Below, one piece after another: positions 39,301-50,200 of a stretch of 64,000 nt of DNA. Every line of letters begins with the position of its first letter. The first letter of the stretch is position 1. The position numbers were made by a program, and so were the translations under genes. The stretch spans positions 3,720,001 to 3,784,000 of the forward strand of contig CM022369.1 in assembly GCA_011800155.1 (NCBI GenBank), in the 5' to 3' direction. The notes below the pieces were generated by a model. It saw only the letters and a list, made by a program, of their open reading frames with translations. It searched no databases and was not told the DNA's origin. This DNA comes from Flammulina velutipes (Eukaryota > Basidiomycota > Agaricomycetes > Agaricales > Physalacriaceae).

Positions 39301-40147
39301 CCAACGAGCTCAAGGTTCCTTACAGTCTCCGGGTCAATCATCATCGTGCCGTCAACGGGAACGTAGCGGATGAGAAGTGACGCAGCGGCGAATCGTGTGT
39401 TCATCTTTGTTTCGGTGTACTTGAACAATGCTGAGACGGCGGATAGGGCGTAATATCTGGGCACCAGTCAGCACGTAGTCGAGGGAAGATGTGAAGACTG
39501 ACTTGTTGGCAACAGAAAGCAGAGTACCGGCACGCTCGTCGTCTTCAACACATAGTTGCTGGATGAACTCCAATCCTGCGTGTATGCATCAACAACGACG
39601 TGAAGAAAGCAGAGAAGTCGGTACGTACCGTTATGCTCGTTCCAGTACCTCCTTCCTATCGGTTCCAACGGCACATTCGGAAACTCTTCCTCGATAAACT
39701 CGAGCAGCAACGACGTCGACCCCGACCTCTTTCCGGATGGTAGCATCGATGCCTCCGCCGCGCTGAGGAACGTATCCGGTACCAGGATAACTGCTGGACT
39801 ATGTATATGCATTTGGTGCAGCGTCTTCACATATGTCTGGCAGTCCGCCATCTGCAAGGTCATTCAGCGACGCGTCGACCACGACTGACAAGATACGCGA
39901 CCTGCACAAGCATAACACGACCAGTGTCCTTGTCCAGCGCTGCCATCCCGACTTCTCTGGAGACGCCTCGTCCTTCGAGCAGAGCGACGACATAGCTCGC
40001 CTCACGACGCACAGACGTTGCCGTTTGCGGTCTCCCAGTCGCCGTCGCTGCTCGACTCTGTCCTGTCCATGGTCGCGTCTGTCCTGTCCACGGGCGCGTC
40101 TGTCCCGTCAACGGGCGGCGCGACGAGCTCGACGTATTTTTGTTCAT
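36358..40147 (-). CDS. MSH4: Meiotic MutS homolog MSH4
   Basis: MSH4 pairs with MSH5 as MutS-gamma to stabilise meiotic recombination intermediates for crossovers; it does not repair mismatches. The start is ATG 40147 (MNKNTSSSSRRPLTGQ). Landmarks in order are RGVSREVG, MADCQTYVKTLHQ, ILVPDTFLSAAEASMLPSG, YYALSAVSALFKYTETK, TMMIDPETVRNLELVGN, RLLRSNLLSP, the lever and clamp region (NVGDIYNLSIALSEQHG), then the ATPase: Walker A GPNMSGKSTYLRQVGLL, Walker B region LVLIDELGRGTSPREGVG, and FFATHFGELSTTLSRQP. The C terminus is LRTQLNQAMDHSMLPDEELL, ending KAFLYDKM with the stop at 36358. It has many short introns. Walker A is assembled from three exons, the middle one only 8 nt. All ATPase motifs are intact, in contrast to the copy at 27.5 kb. 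Confidence 0.93.
37635..37642 (-). other. 8-nt micro-exon of MSH4 within Walker A
   Basis: The exon CATGTCAG lies between an AG acceptor (37643-37644) and a GTAT donor (37633-37634). The preceding exon ends GGTCCAAA (phase 2) and the following begins GCAAGAGC. Together they read G-P-N-M-S-G-K-S. No other reading of this stretch gives the invariant MutS P-loop. Confidence 0.85.
40020..40110 (-). repeat. 21-bp minisatellite in MSH4 exon 1
   Basis: The coding sequence repeats TGQTRPW twice and then TGQS. The decayed copy has TGQTCPW, a shortened TGPW and TGQS, so the repeat differs in length between copies. Confidence 0.6.
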
Positions 40148-40584
40148 GGTGGTGGTAAGAGGGAAAGAAGGAGACGATCACGTGAAAGAAGCGTAGCGCC
40201 ACACATGGATGACATCAATGATCACACGCGTCTCGTTTCACTGCTTCCTGATCGGGCGTCGTCCCATGCATGCGCATAGTATTCCTGGATCGTAGTGAGC
40301 TCGGTAACCTCTTAGGCGGTGATCTGTGGTGCAGGTATCTGGGGACTGGTACACAGACTTTCCGTACCAGTAGACTCCGCCGAGCATCTATCATTGACGT
40401 TGGTGAAAAGGGAGTGCAGCGCTTTGTATGATCTCTTATTGACGTTCTTTTTACAGCAACAGTTAACAGTCGATACATCGACCCAGGCGTTCTTCTGTTG
40501 TCGGCAAACAATAAGATCGGGCCGGCCAATGCGAAAGCCAGGCGGTTTTCGATTTGTTCGCTACCTTGGAACCATCCCATCATC
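40148..40584. promoter_or_regulatory. Divergent promoter region between MSH4 and family copy 4
   Basis: The first 80 bp are shared with the region before the decayed MSH4. Close to copy 4 lies GATCGGGCCGGCCAATGCGA (about 40510-40530), which matches the CCAAT-containing element before copy 2. It is a candidate shared regulatory site. Confidence 0.55.
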
Positions 40585-41079
40585 ATGGCGTCCCCAGAAA
40601 ACGAAGAGGTATGCCTCTTATGTGCTGCATTACTGTATTTATAACCACCTTAGGATTTGGATATGTTATCACTCACCAACCGCAACTACAAGGATTGCAT
40701 CCCGCCTCCGCGTCGTTTCATGGCGCCACTGCGCGATCGAAAAATGGGCTACGGAATCCCGCTAACCCATCAGAACGTCCGATGGTCTCAATTCTTTGCT
40801 GATTACATGGAAAATCTCCCGAAAGAGAAGAGAACCGAGGATTATATCAAACTCGCACCCTTGGCCTCAAGCGCGGCTAGGATGATGTGTGCTCGCGCTT
40901 CGATGATATGGGAGCCGTCAGAGCTGCACCTCGGCAGTACGGGTGGCTACCTATTGAGTTTCGCAGACAATACTGGCGATAACTCTGATATCCCACCCCC
41001 GGACGTCGTTGCTCAAATCCAGAAAGAAATCACATTGGAGAACGACACGATTGTGGGATGGTACATCATCCGCGGATGA
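40585..41079 (+). CDS. 150-aa-family hypothetical protein, copy 4
   Basis: Exon 1, 40585-40608, encodes MASPENEE. After a 45-nt intron, exon 2, 40654-41079, starts DLDMLSLTNRNYKD. It keeps MGYGIPLTHQNVRWSQFFAD and PPPDVVAQIQKEITLEND, but its middle is more diverged (SSAARMMCARASMIWEPSEL, LSFADNTGDNSD) than among copies 1-3. The frame is intact. It sits about 21 kb from the tandem array, on the same strand, beside MSH4. Confidence 0.78.
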
Positions 41080-41596
41080 GGTGAGGGTTCCACCTTATAA
41101 AACTCTAATCATCTGATATGGTGGTCATAGATTCAGAAGCATCACTGGTATACTTACCTTGCGCTTTTCTCGATGTATTTTGTATCATGACTTCCACTTT
41201 TTTTTTGCTTCGTCGACTCCAGCTTGATTATACCTTTCTATCACTCAATGACACGAACAAACAGTTTGTTGACTGGAGCCTTGAGTATCGTTGCGTACAG
41301 CCAAAGCAAGATCGGTCCATTCCGTGACTATGTGCATTGGTCGGTTGGTGAGTTTCTATTTCGATTATTTATACAAGCTCGTCTTGAGCTCGTCATTGAG
41401 ATGTTCAAATATGAGTGAGTGCGAAGAATGCCTGGTAAGTATATCACATTGAAATACGCCACACATTGGTTGGACAATCAAGGCACCGAGCACTTATGTG
41501 CGCAAAAAAGACTCAAGTTCCATAGTACGACAGACGTCACGAATGGACGCTGCTAGCTCCTGAGTTGCGCTTTTGCGTAAGAATAATACAGCCTGC
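41080..41596. other. Intergenic region with a possible extra kinase exon
   Basis: On the minus strand 41494-41570 can encode ATQELAASIRDVCRTMELES, which would extend the kinase C terminus if a very short (about 31 nt) intron were spliced after SIPNA. Otherwise nothing is supported. Confidence 0.35.
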
Positions 41597-42568
41597 TTAC
41601 ATGGCATTCGGAATACTCTGAACGACAGAAGGGTGACATATCGTACAGATGGGCGTGCTGGGCCCCATATCAGCGACCAGCCCTTTCCGCTTGAGGAACT
41701 TGCACGTCTCAAACCCCGTCTCTTCGCACGACCCGCACACGAGCCGTATAACGAAAGTGTGGCAGGGACGCTGAGAGCAGTATCTCAGAGTGTGCTCGGT
41801 CTCGATGCACATCGCGCTTGTCACGACGAAGGCATCAGCATAGGAGGGACCTTTGTCGAGGAAGGATGTGATGAGACGTGAAATTTCGGGGTTCAACCTG
41901 TCCACGGGATCCATGTCAGGTCGTAGACCAGCGTTCACCGCATCCTCCGCGATCTCACTATACTTTTCCCAGTCATCCGAGGAGCGTATGCCGACGCTCC
42001 AAAAGTCATCGTGTCCTACACATATCTCCCAAATGGACATCGCAAGCGCGTGGAAGTCTTCGGCTTGCGTCAGAACTTCCGGCTCTCGGGCACGGTACCG
42101 CCGAGTGGAAGTGTATTGCATAGAGCAGAGCGTCGTCACGTAGTTCTCGCCTGCCTGGGAGGATGTCGCGAAATCGCAAAAGCGCAGGGAGCCGTCAGAG
42201 CATCTGAGGATGTTCGCTGGTTTTATGTCACCGTGAACGAGCCCTTTCTGGTGGAAGCGATGTGTGAGGTCGCACAGTTCGTGGATTATACGAACGCGAT
42301 CTTCTAAGGAGGGAATAGATTCTGGGGATAGGACTGCTTCGAAGGGCATGACGAAGCCATATATGTCGCCGTTGTGTAAATAAACTCGACCGACGATAGG
42401 AACAGCGCAGTCGCCCGCGAGGTGAGTGATCGTTAGTTCCCGATGCATGATATCGAGGTCTAGGAATGTCTTTGCAACGAAACGGTCGTTCAAGATCGAT
42501 GTTACTTGACTGCAGGTGGAGAGCGCTAAAATACGCCCTCCTTGAAGGTCCTCTGATTTGATGTCCAT
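41597..42568 (-). CDS. Ser/Thr protein kinase-like with Cys-rich C-terminal domain
   Basis: This is about 323 aa from ATG 42568 (MDIKSEDLQGGRILALSTCS); a longer 5' end through an intron near 42650 is possible. The kinase fold is compact: FVAKTFLDLD holds the ATP-binding Lys, MHREL the helix C Glu, then the catalytic loop HGDIKPANIL (HRD as HGD) and CDFATS at the DFG position (Gly replaced by Ala). Catalytic Asp, Asn and metal-binding Asp are all retained, so activity is plausible. The last 70 residues form a Cys-rich module (VCGSCEETGFETC, then ICTICHPSVVQ) I do not recognise, perhaps zinc-binding. A decayed copy lies at 46.5-47.0 kb. Confidence 0.75.
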   Translation of the reverse strand: MDIKSEDLQGGRILALSTCSQVTSILNDRFVAKTFLDLDIMHRELTITHLAGDCAVPIVGRVYLHNGDIYGFVMPFEAVLSPESIPSLEDRVRIIHELCDLTHRFHQKGLVHGDIKPANILRCSDGSLRFCDFATSSQAGENYVTTLCSMQYTSTRRYRAREPEVLTQAEDFHALAMSIWEICVGHDDFWSVGIRSSDDWEKYSEIAEDAVNAGLRPDMDPVDRLNPEISRLITSFLDKGPSYADAFVVTSAMCIETEHTLRYCSQRPCHTFVIRLVCGSCEETGFETCKFLKRKGLVADMGPSTPICTICHPSVVQSIPNAM

Positions 42569-42817
42569 TGGCCACGAGCCAAATGGTGCGTTCAACCTGA
42601 ATCCTGATGCGTCTGACACAGTATAGGATCGTGTATCCCTGTTTCTGTTAGGCCAAATCGTATGAGAAACAGGCCACCTACATGACGATGCTGAGTGAAG
42701 GTATTGGTCGCAAACGGTCCGCACATCCGAGATTGGTAAATCTTATGAATGAAGTCAATTCATTCCTACAGTAAACTGCGCCACTGGCACGGGTATCTCT
42801 TTAATAAAGTACACTCT

Positions 42818-44644
42818 TTAAACTGAAATCTTCGGATCAATAATCTCCATCGTGGTCGCCGTCGTCGCCCGCTCCTACTTCCCATAAGCACAAGTCCCAC
42901 AGAAAGGTAGATACGAAGCAACGTACCGGAACATAAACGCTCCCCGGCTGCGTCAAACTGGCGCTTTCAGTCTTGTGGAAGAACAGATTGTGGGGCGTAG
43001 CAGTCGTTGAACGCAGAGACATATTGAACATCGTGTCCGTCACAGGCCCATTCATCTTCTTGCGCAGATTATACCGGGCATTCAAGCTAAGAGTGTCAAT
43101 ATCAATATCAATATCAAAGCCCACCGCAATGATCAAGACAACGCACAAAGCCACTGCGATTCTCGTGTGAGCATCGCTTCATGCTGAGTAGAGAGGAGTA
43201 AGACGCACACATCGTGATCACATAGAGTTTATTCATACACAGGTGAAAGGGCATCCTATTATGTGGGATTAGAGGAACAAACCCTTGAAGACGGCGGATT
43301 GGACTCACCAACTCTGACCATCAACGTCCAATGGAAAGAGAACCACAATAAGGGTCTGCGCGACGGCGACTAGGAGCCCCCGCGAGATCGTATACGCCAC
43401 AAGCTTGTGCAAAACCGTGTCCGTCCTATGATGAAAACAGCATGAACGTTCATATCAAGAAGAACCACTGCGGCCCACTCGCCTCTTGACTCCAGTCCTA
43501 GACTGTGTGAGGCTCAGCGAAAGAGCTATCGTGATCAGAATATCAGCAATGGCTGAAGTGGCGGATAGCATCGTCGCTTCGAGCTGTAGAATGTCAGCTG
43601 ATTCAATAGCGCTGAGATTGATAGCAACAGACCATTCCGCGCTTCGTTCCAAACCACTGAACCTCCGGATGAAGGCTCAGGTCCACGATGGCGCCTATTT
43701 GACGGGTCAGAAACCTAAGTAACATTATCAATCAACCACTTGCCTATTCCAATCCCAAAGCTCGCGATCGCAAAAATAACCTTGTGAATGAGAACATGTC
43801 AGAAATGACATCGGTCTTCATCTAAAGATAAAGACGACCTACAACCAACACAGGAACGATCTTATTGCGATGGTCAACTAAATGTATTGCTCGACATCAG
43901 TTGCGCCAAAGAGAGAGAGAGGATATTCACACAAATAGATCTTGTGAGCAAAGTACAATTCAACGCTACGGAGTTATGAGCGAAACCATATAAACGCAAA
44001 GACAACGCAAAACTCACACCAATACGATGATGATAGTAAGCATCAGTTCCATATTGAATATACTATGGAACAAGTCATGACAGCCTGATCCTATTGGGTA
44101 GTAGAATAACTCACAAAGGCTGATGTCCCAATGCCTTGAGGTCCCCAAAGTGCTCGATCTGTGGGACGTGCCAGTGGTCAGATTCGGTAAGTCGGAGCAA
44201 AGGAAGACGTACAAAGTAGTAATGCAAGACCTGAGACGTGATGCAAGTACTCGCGATATCCATGCATCTAAAGTGAATGGTAAGCCCAAAATCCATCGAA
44301 GGAAACGCTCCCGGACGTACATCAACGACGAGACCTACGATATCCGATCCGAGTCAGCCATACAGAAAGACAAGCACGTATTCAGAACTAACCAGCACAC
44401 GCATAGGCCACCTATCCTCGTTCGTGATGAAATACTGCCACGCCTGCATGCACGAAATTCCAAGCAACCTATAAACCATCCCCGTCAACACAAAAGAAAC
44501 CCAATGAGATAGCAAGAGCCCATACACCGTCGAGCACACATAACCTGTCAAAGTCATAAGTCAGCGAACAACAAGACCAACGGTGCAGAGCTTACCGTAG
44601 AAAAGCCCGTCTTCATGTTCAGAGAGATCCATTCCGCTAGACAT
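42818..44644 (-). CDS. DUF6534-type seven-helix membrane protein, copy 1
   Basis: This is a fungal integral membrane protein of the DUF6534 family, common in basidiomycetes and of unknown function. The start is ATG 44644 (MSSGMDLSEHEDGLFYG). Segments seen in order are GISCMQAWQYFITNEDRWPM, several hydrophobic helices, the block LSATSAIADILITIALSLSL, the TDTVLHKLVAYTISRGLLVA region, NKLYVIT, spliced to LNARYNLRKKMNGP, and the end MEIIDPKISV. The last exon uses acceptor GTAG to give PERAT at its start. An ATATCA microsatellite (near 43095) falls within an intron. A paralog lies at 53.3-55.1 kb on the same strand with the same exon pattern. Confidence 0.8.
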
Positions 44645-45789
44645 GGTGCAACAACCCAAGAACGGAGCAGCTAGTTATACAAATCCAGCCAGAGAAACCC
44701 GTCCTCGTGCCAGGAGCTTAGATTCTAGGCATCCAACATGTTTTTGGTAAGAAGGTTGCAGTGAGAAATCAATTGAACATATGGGGTGGTATCTCCTCCG
44801 GCGGACAAGAGTTGCGCAGGTAGATACGGTCTATGGTCCCCGCTTGTGAGATAGCGTTGGGTGGCGAACCACAAGAAGTTGAACAGTAAAGGGGATCTCC
44901 CAATGTTTCGGGTCGAAAGTACCTGCTATAAGGTGAATAAAATACGTCAATAACAGATTTCCTTTCGCTTCCATTCCAAAGAGCGTTGCAGAGAAGAAAA
45001 TGCCCCCAGCGACAGCGAAGCTCTCTGTCAACACTCGATACCGCGAGCTTTGACAGGCTTAGGATGGTCCAAGTAGCCTAAGTACCTCGGTTCGAAGTCC
45101 TCCAGAAACAGGAATAGAGGCCACAGAAGCTGGATTATGGGTATACCAGAACGGAATCACCCGAAGCTTCGAGAGCCTTGTAATGATAAGCATCAGAGTC
45201 GTACGTAGTCTTCGAAGTTCAGAATGCAACAGACTGAGAGTGTTTTCGAAACGCCTAAAACCCAGGGTACCGGACTTGTCCGGCATTTGACGTCGAAAAC
45301 ACTTAAACGCCTAGGCCCTAGACGCCTGTCGTCAACATATCAGATGGAAGCGTTTTAAAGCGGCGAACAAGAGCTCTTTCGTTAAGACGAGATGGTGGCT
45401 CGTCAAGGTGAAGTTACACATGTTCCAAGCTTCGATAAGATCTATGTCCGGCATAGGTGTAAAAATGAAGCAGAAGGGACGTGGTGGCCAGTACTATATA
45501 AAAATAATGGCCATGGGGCTCCATCACAAATGTGACTAAGATCGAGTGATGGACGCCACCGTTCTCAGGCTCCCGCCAACATTGTAAGACTTGAATCTTA
45601 GTGCTTCCAGGCCAACTAAACCTGACCGCAAGAATACTCGGAACGACAAAAGGTAACACCCTGCAGTCTATCATCAGCCACCCCCACATCTATAGCTTAC
45701 AATATTCAAGAAATTTCCCTTGACCTACAATACATATCTTGTGTTTGGATCTATTCGAAAACGCCCAATAAAATATTTCACCTCATACG
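44645..45789. other. Intergenic region upstream of DUF6534 copy 1
   Basis: The part near 44700-44790 (CTTAGATTCTAGGCATCCAA, ATTGAACATATGGGGT) is repeated at 55130-55220 upstream of copy 2, so the duplication includes promoter sequence. A minus-strand open frame at 45034-44831 has a hydrophobic stretch (AGGIFFSATLFGM) but no recognised family. Confidence 0.5.
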
Positions 45790-46440
45790 GGGCCTCGCCT
45801 CGATGCCCAACTGTTTTAACAATCTCCGAGACCTTGTACGCTACCCATCCATATCATTAGTCGTCATCAACTGCAGAAGAGAAACTCACGTTAAAGACAC
45901 ACCCGAGGCATACAGACAACAATGCCGTGTCCACCTGCCTCGCCTCACATCCCCGTCACAGCACCCGGGGTCCAAGAAGCCTCTTGTCCACCCATTCCCG
46001 TTTACTCATAGTAGCACTCACGCCGTCCCTATCCTATGGCCAGCCAAGAACGAGAACCATGGTATGACATACAGAATAGCCTAAGGCATCTCTGTCTCCA
46101 TGAGCACACAGGCCCAAGATACAAAGCCTCTCGAAGCTCCACACACGCTTCGAATTGCAACACTGAACACAGAACAGTCAGCCTTCCCTTGTCTCTCCGA
46201 CCAATCTCACCTTCCAGCCCGCTATTCGCGACACCCTAGAAACAAAAAGTCAGAAGGAAAAGCCACACTACTAGCAAGCTCCACATACCCGTCTTCTGAA
46301 GCCACCTCTCAAGCAACTTCTGGCTATTAATCTACATCCAGATTAGAAATTGCACAATCATCGCCAACATTAATACACTCACGTTGCTTTCAACAATGAG
46401 AAGAGTGATATTGGCTCGAGAGACCTGGAACCTCTCTCCG
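45790..46440 (-). pseudogene. Decayed copy of the histidine-kinase C-terminal receiver
   Basis: The DNA matches the 3' end of the hybrid histidine kinase (47210-47830) with many small indels. Recognisable stretches are AACAATCTCCGAGACCTTGT, the segment matching the receiver around its Lys, and TCTCTCCATGAGCACA matching the receiver Asp region. Frames are broken and no histidine kinase sequence follows upstream, so only the receiver tail was copied or survives. Confidence 0.75.
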
Positions 46441-46503
46441 CAGAGGGCAGAAAGAACTCGCATCCCGCGCCAGAGGACTATGCGCGAAGGAAAAACAGCC
46501 TAA

Positions 46504-47030
46504 TTACATGGCATTCGCACACCCAATAATACCTTGAACGACAGATGGGTGACATATCCTGCAGGCGAGCGTACCAAGACCCACATCAGCGACCACCTTT
46601 TTCCGCCCGAGAGACCTGCACCTCTCAAGCCCCATCTCTTCGCAAGCACCCATGAGCCTGTACCGTATAAGAAAAGTATGGCTGGGACGCTGAGAGAAAC
46701 TGGACGTGGGACCTTTGACGTGAAATTTCAATGTTCAGCCTTCATGTCAGGTTGTAGCCCAGCATCCGCCGCAAGAGGCTCCCAGTCATCCGAGGAGCGT
46801 ATGCCCCAGAAGCCCACATCGTAATTTTCCCCCGCCCTCACAAAGTCGCAAAAGCACAGGTAGCTTGATATCACCGTCTTGAACGAGCCGCACAGGTCCG
46901 TGGAATATACGAACCCGATCCTGGGGGAGGGGGACAGAACGTAGCGCATCGTCAGTTCCCATTGCATAACATCGAGGTCGGTCGCCGGACCGCGAATGGA
47001 GAGCGCCTTCACCTTTGTCTGATGACATCC
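46504..47030 (-). pseudogene. Decayed copy of the Ser/Thr kinase at 41.6 kb
   Basis: Pieces of the kinase remain out of frame: CFCDFVRAGENY (DFG region), GIRSSDDWE, LQPDMKAE, and the Cys-rich tail KKVVADVG with CRICHPSVVQG. The catalytic loop is reduced to a short QDGDIKLPVLL-like remnant and much of the domain is deleted. It lies between the receiver relic and the intact histidine kinase. Confidence 0.78.
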
Positions 47031-47203
47031 GACACGTATGAGAAAACAGTCAACCTACCTGGTGAAGGTGAGTGCAACCCACCAACCCATCAACACACCA
47101 CCCAACCAAAGAACACCCCAAAAACCCCTCTAAAAATATCCAAGATAATCTACAACACAACACACAAATACATTACTTATATATAACCCAATAACACTAG
47201 CCA

Positions 47204-50200
47204 CTAAACACGCGGCCTCGCCTCAAGGTCCAGCTGCTTCACAATCTCCGAGATCTTGTACGCTACACCCCCTTCACATCAGCTCTCACATCCACAGCAA
47301 AAAGAGGAAAGAGGAAAGACTGACGTTTAAGATACACCCGATCCATCCCAGACAACAACGCAGTATCCACCTGCCCCTGCCTCGCATTCCCCGTAACAGC
47401 ATAAATAGGCATCCGAGGCTCAGGAAGCCGCTTGTCAGCTTCCCATTCCCGTATACGCATCGTAGCGTTCACGCCGTCCCTATTCAACTCGTCAGCCAAG
47501 AACCAGAGGGGGAGGGGGATGGGTATGACATACAGGATAGGCATCTCCATGTCCATGAGCACAGCAGAAGGATACACAGGCTCACGAAGCTCCACACACG
47601 CTTCCAAATACTGTAACGCTGAACACACAAAACGAATCAGCACACACACCCACATCTCTCCCCCAAAACCCAAACGCACCTTCCAGCCCATTATTCGCAA
47701 CAGCAGTTCGGAACCCTGATTCAAAAGTCAGAAGGAACACACACACAACTCCAAACCCCACATACCCATCTTCTGAAGCTGCCTCTCAAGCAACTTCTGG
47801 TTAATAATCTACATCCCCAAATCCAAATCAGCCGTATCCACAACCACAAAAAGAAAAACTCACATTATCCTCAACGATCAAAACATTAATATTAGCCCTC
47901 GACACCGGGACCGTCTCCCCACGAAGCGGAGAAAGCACCGGCTGCGCAACACGCGCCAGCGGCGTAATACTCGTCCGCACCAGGTGGTTCAAATTCGGAG
48001 TCACCCGTTGAGTGGACGTAGGAGACGCCTTGCGCGCTTCGATGAAGAACCGGAACGCAGCGCCTTTGCCAGGGACGCTCTGGTGCTCGATATGCCCCCC
48101 TTGGAGCTCCGCCAGTTTCTTGCATAGGTATAAACCTTTTCGGCATCAGTCCCCAGGTTAAAGAGTAGGCGGAAAGAAAACATACCCAACCCCGCCCCGC
48201 CCGAACGCCGCGCATTCACAGGCTGGATATCGTTAAACTGGGTAAAGAGCCGCGCCTGGTCATCCAACGGGATCCCAGGTCCACTATCCGATACCTCGAT
48301 GTCCAGCCACACGCGACTTTCGTCCTGTTGGTTGTTCGGCGATAATGTGCTCCAGCCAGCAGGGCGCGTCGACAAAAGACGAGCAGCGATCGTAACCCTC
48401 CGTTCGCCCTCCCATGATCTAACCAACCCATCAGTAAGCCAAAAAAAAGTCTAGAAACACCTGACGTACTCCAAGATCCGACATGAATTCGACCTACACA
48501 CCATTCAGCTTTCATTCACATCGCAAGACCAAGTTACTCACATCAAGTTAACCAATATCTGCGAAAGCCTAAACACCACATCCATAAGACAAGCCCCATA
48601 CCCCCAAACAAAAGAAAAAACATACCGCGTAGGATCAGCCATCAGCCACGAATCCGTATCAATCTCACTCCCAGTCGTCAACTCCAAATGAACATCCTGG
48701 TTCGCCGCCTGAACACTATACATATCAATCGTCGACTTCAGCTCATGCAGCAAATTGAACGTGCTGATGTTCAGCGTCAGGAGGTTACTATCCAGGCGCG
48801 AAACAGTCAATATATCACTGCAGTGGTAATCTCATCAGCTCCGGCACCCTCAAAATGAACAAAACCACATACCTAGCAATGATCGTCTGATGACGAGCAC
48901 ACAACGCAATCGACGCAATCGCATGATTCGCATCCTTCACCTCCTCCAGACTCGTCCCATACTACAACCCACCAGTCAACCAAACACATTCCCAATCCAG
49001 AATCCAAATCAAACGCACCAAACTCTCCGCTTCCACCGACCCAACAAGGACCCTAAAATCAGACAAGATCTCCTGCAACTTCTCCACAGCACCACTACAA
49101 ACACAAAAACCCATCAGCCAACCCTGCCCCAACCCAGCCTGTAGAAGAAAACTCACGAAAGCAAATCAGCACTCTGCACAATCGCGCTCAACGGATTCCG
49201 GAGCTCGTGTGACACGATATCGATGAACGCTTCCTATCATCCCCACCAAACACATCAGTTACCCACCACCCCACAAAACACTAGCACGCACCTGCAACCT
49301 CCTCTGATGAATAGCCTCGTCCGCCTTCAAACGCGCAGCGCTCAGCTGCTGAGCCGCAAACCGTCTCTGGTCAGTCTGGTCCGTGAACGTCCCGACTGCA
49401 AAAAAGGTACGTCGTCAACATATCGAACCGCCCAACCTCAAGGGAAGACTCACGCAAACTCCCATCATCCAACCGCGTAACCACACAAAACACGTTCTGC
49501 CCATTCACGAACGCACAATCAAGCCGGATCGGGGTTCCCTCAGTGATGACCGACATCCATCCCTGCTGCAAGAACGTCTGGCTAGCCGGGGTCATGCTAC
49601 CCACAAAAAAAGTCAGCTCCCCCCAAAAAAGCCATCATAAAGCAACCAACATACATCGCAACGAGATCATCAAACTGTATAGGCAACGCCCTCGACATCC
49701 CAGTCAACCGGAAGAAACTATCATTCTGCAAACAAAAAAGCGTCAACGAAAAGCACACCCCCCAAAAACAAAACCACAAACCGCATAAGTAACAACACTC
49801 CGATCCGCATCATCAGTCTCAAAAATCGCAACAGGCGCCAACTCGCTAATACGCTGATACCGCCTTTTCGTCAACGTCAACTCAACACCCTGCACCCTAA
49901 CCTCCTGCTGCAAGTCCTGCTTAATCTTCACACCCCGCAAGCGCGTCCGAACCCGGTTCAACAGATCCACAGACGTGAAGGGCTTAGTGAGGAAATCAAT
50001 CGACTCCTTCAACAGCTCAATCTCCGGGTTATCCTCGAAGCCAGAGCCCGCGGTGATCATGATGACAGGGATGTTGTAGAGGCTCGGGTCGGGGTCGTTC
50101 CGCAGTGCATTGATGAGCTCGACGCCGTTGAGGCGTGGCACTGTCGGACGTTAGTTCGGATGAGGATATAGCAAGGCAAGAGGGACGACGTACTCATGAG

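Noticed and set aside
43090..43125. Asp-Ile repeat peptide from an ATATCA microsatellite
   Set aside because: Splicing that restores the DUF6534 C terminus places the repeat in an intron.
45075..45110. tRNA-like GGTTCGAAGTCCTCC string
   Set aside because: No acceptor stem or cloverleaf can be formed around it. I found no tRNA or rRNA in the window.
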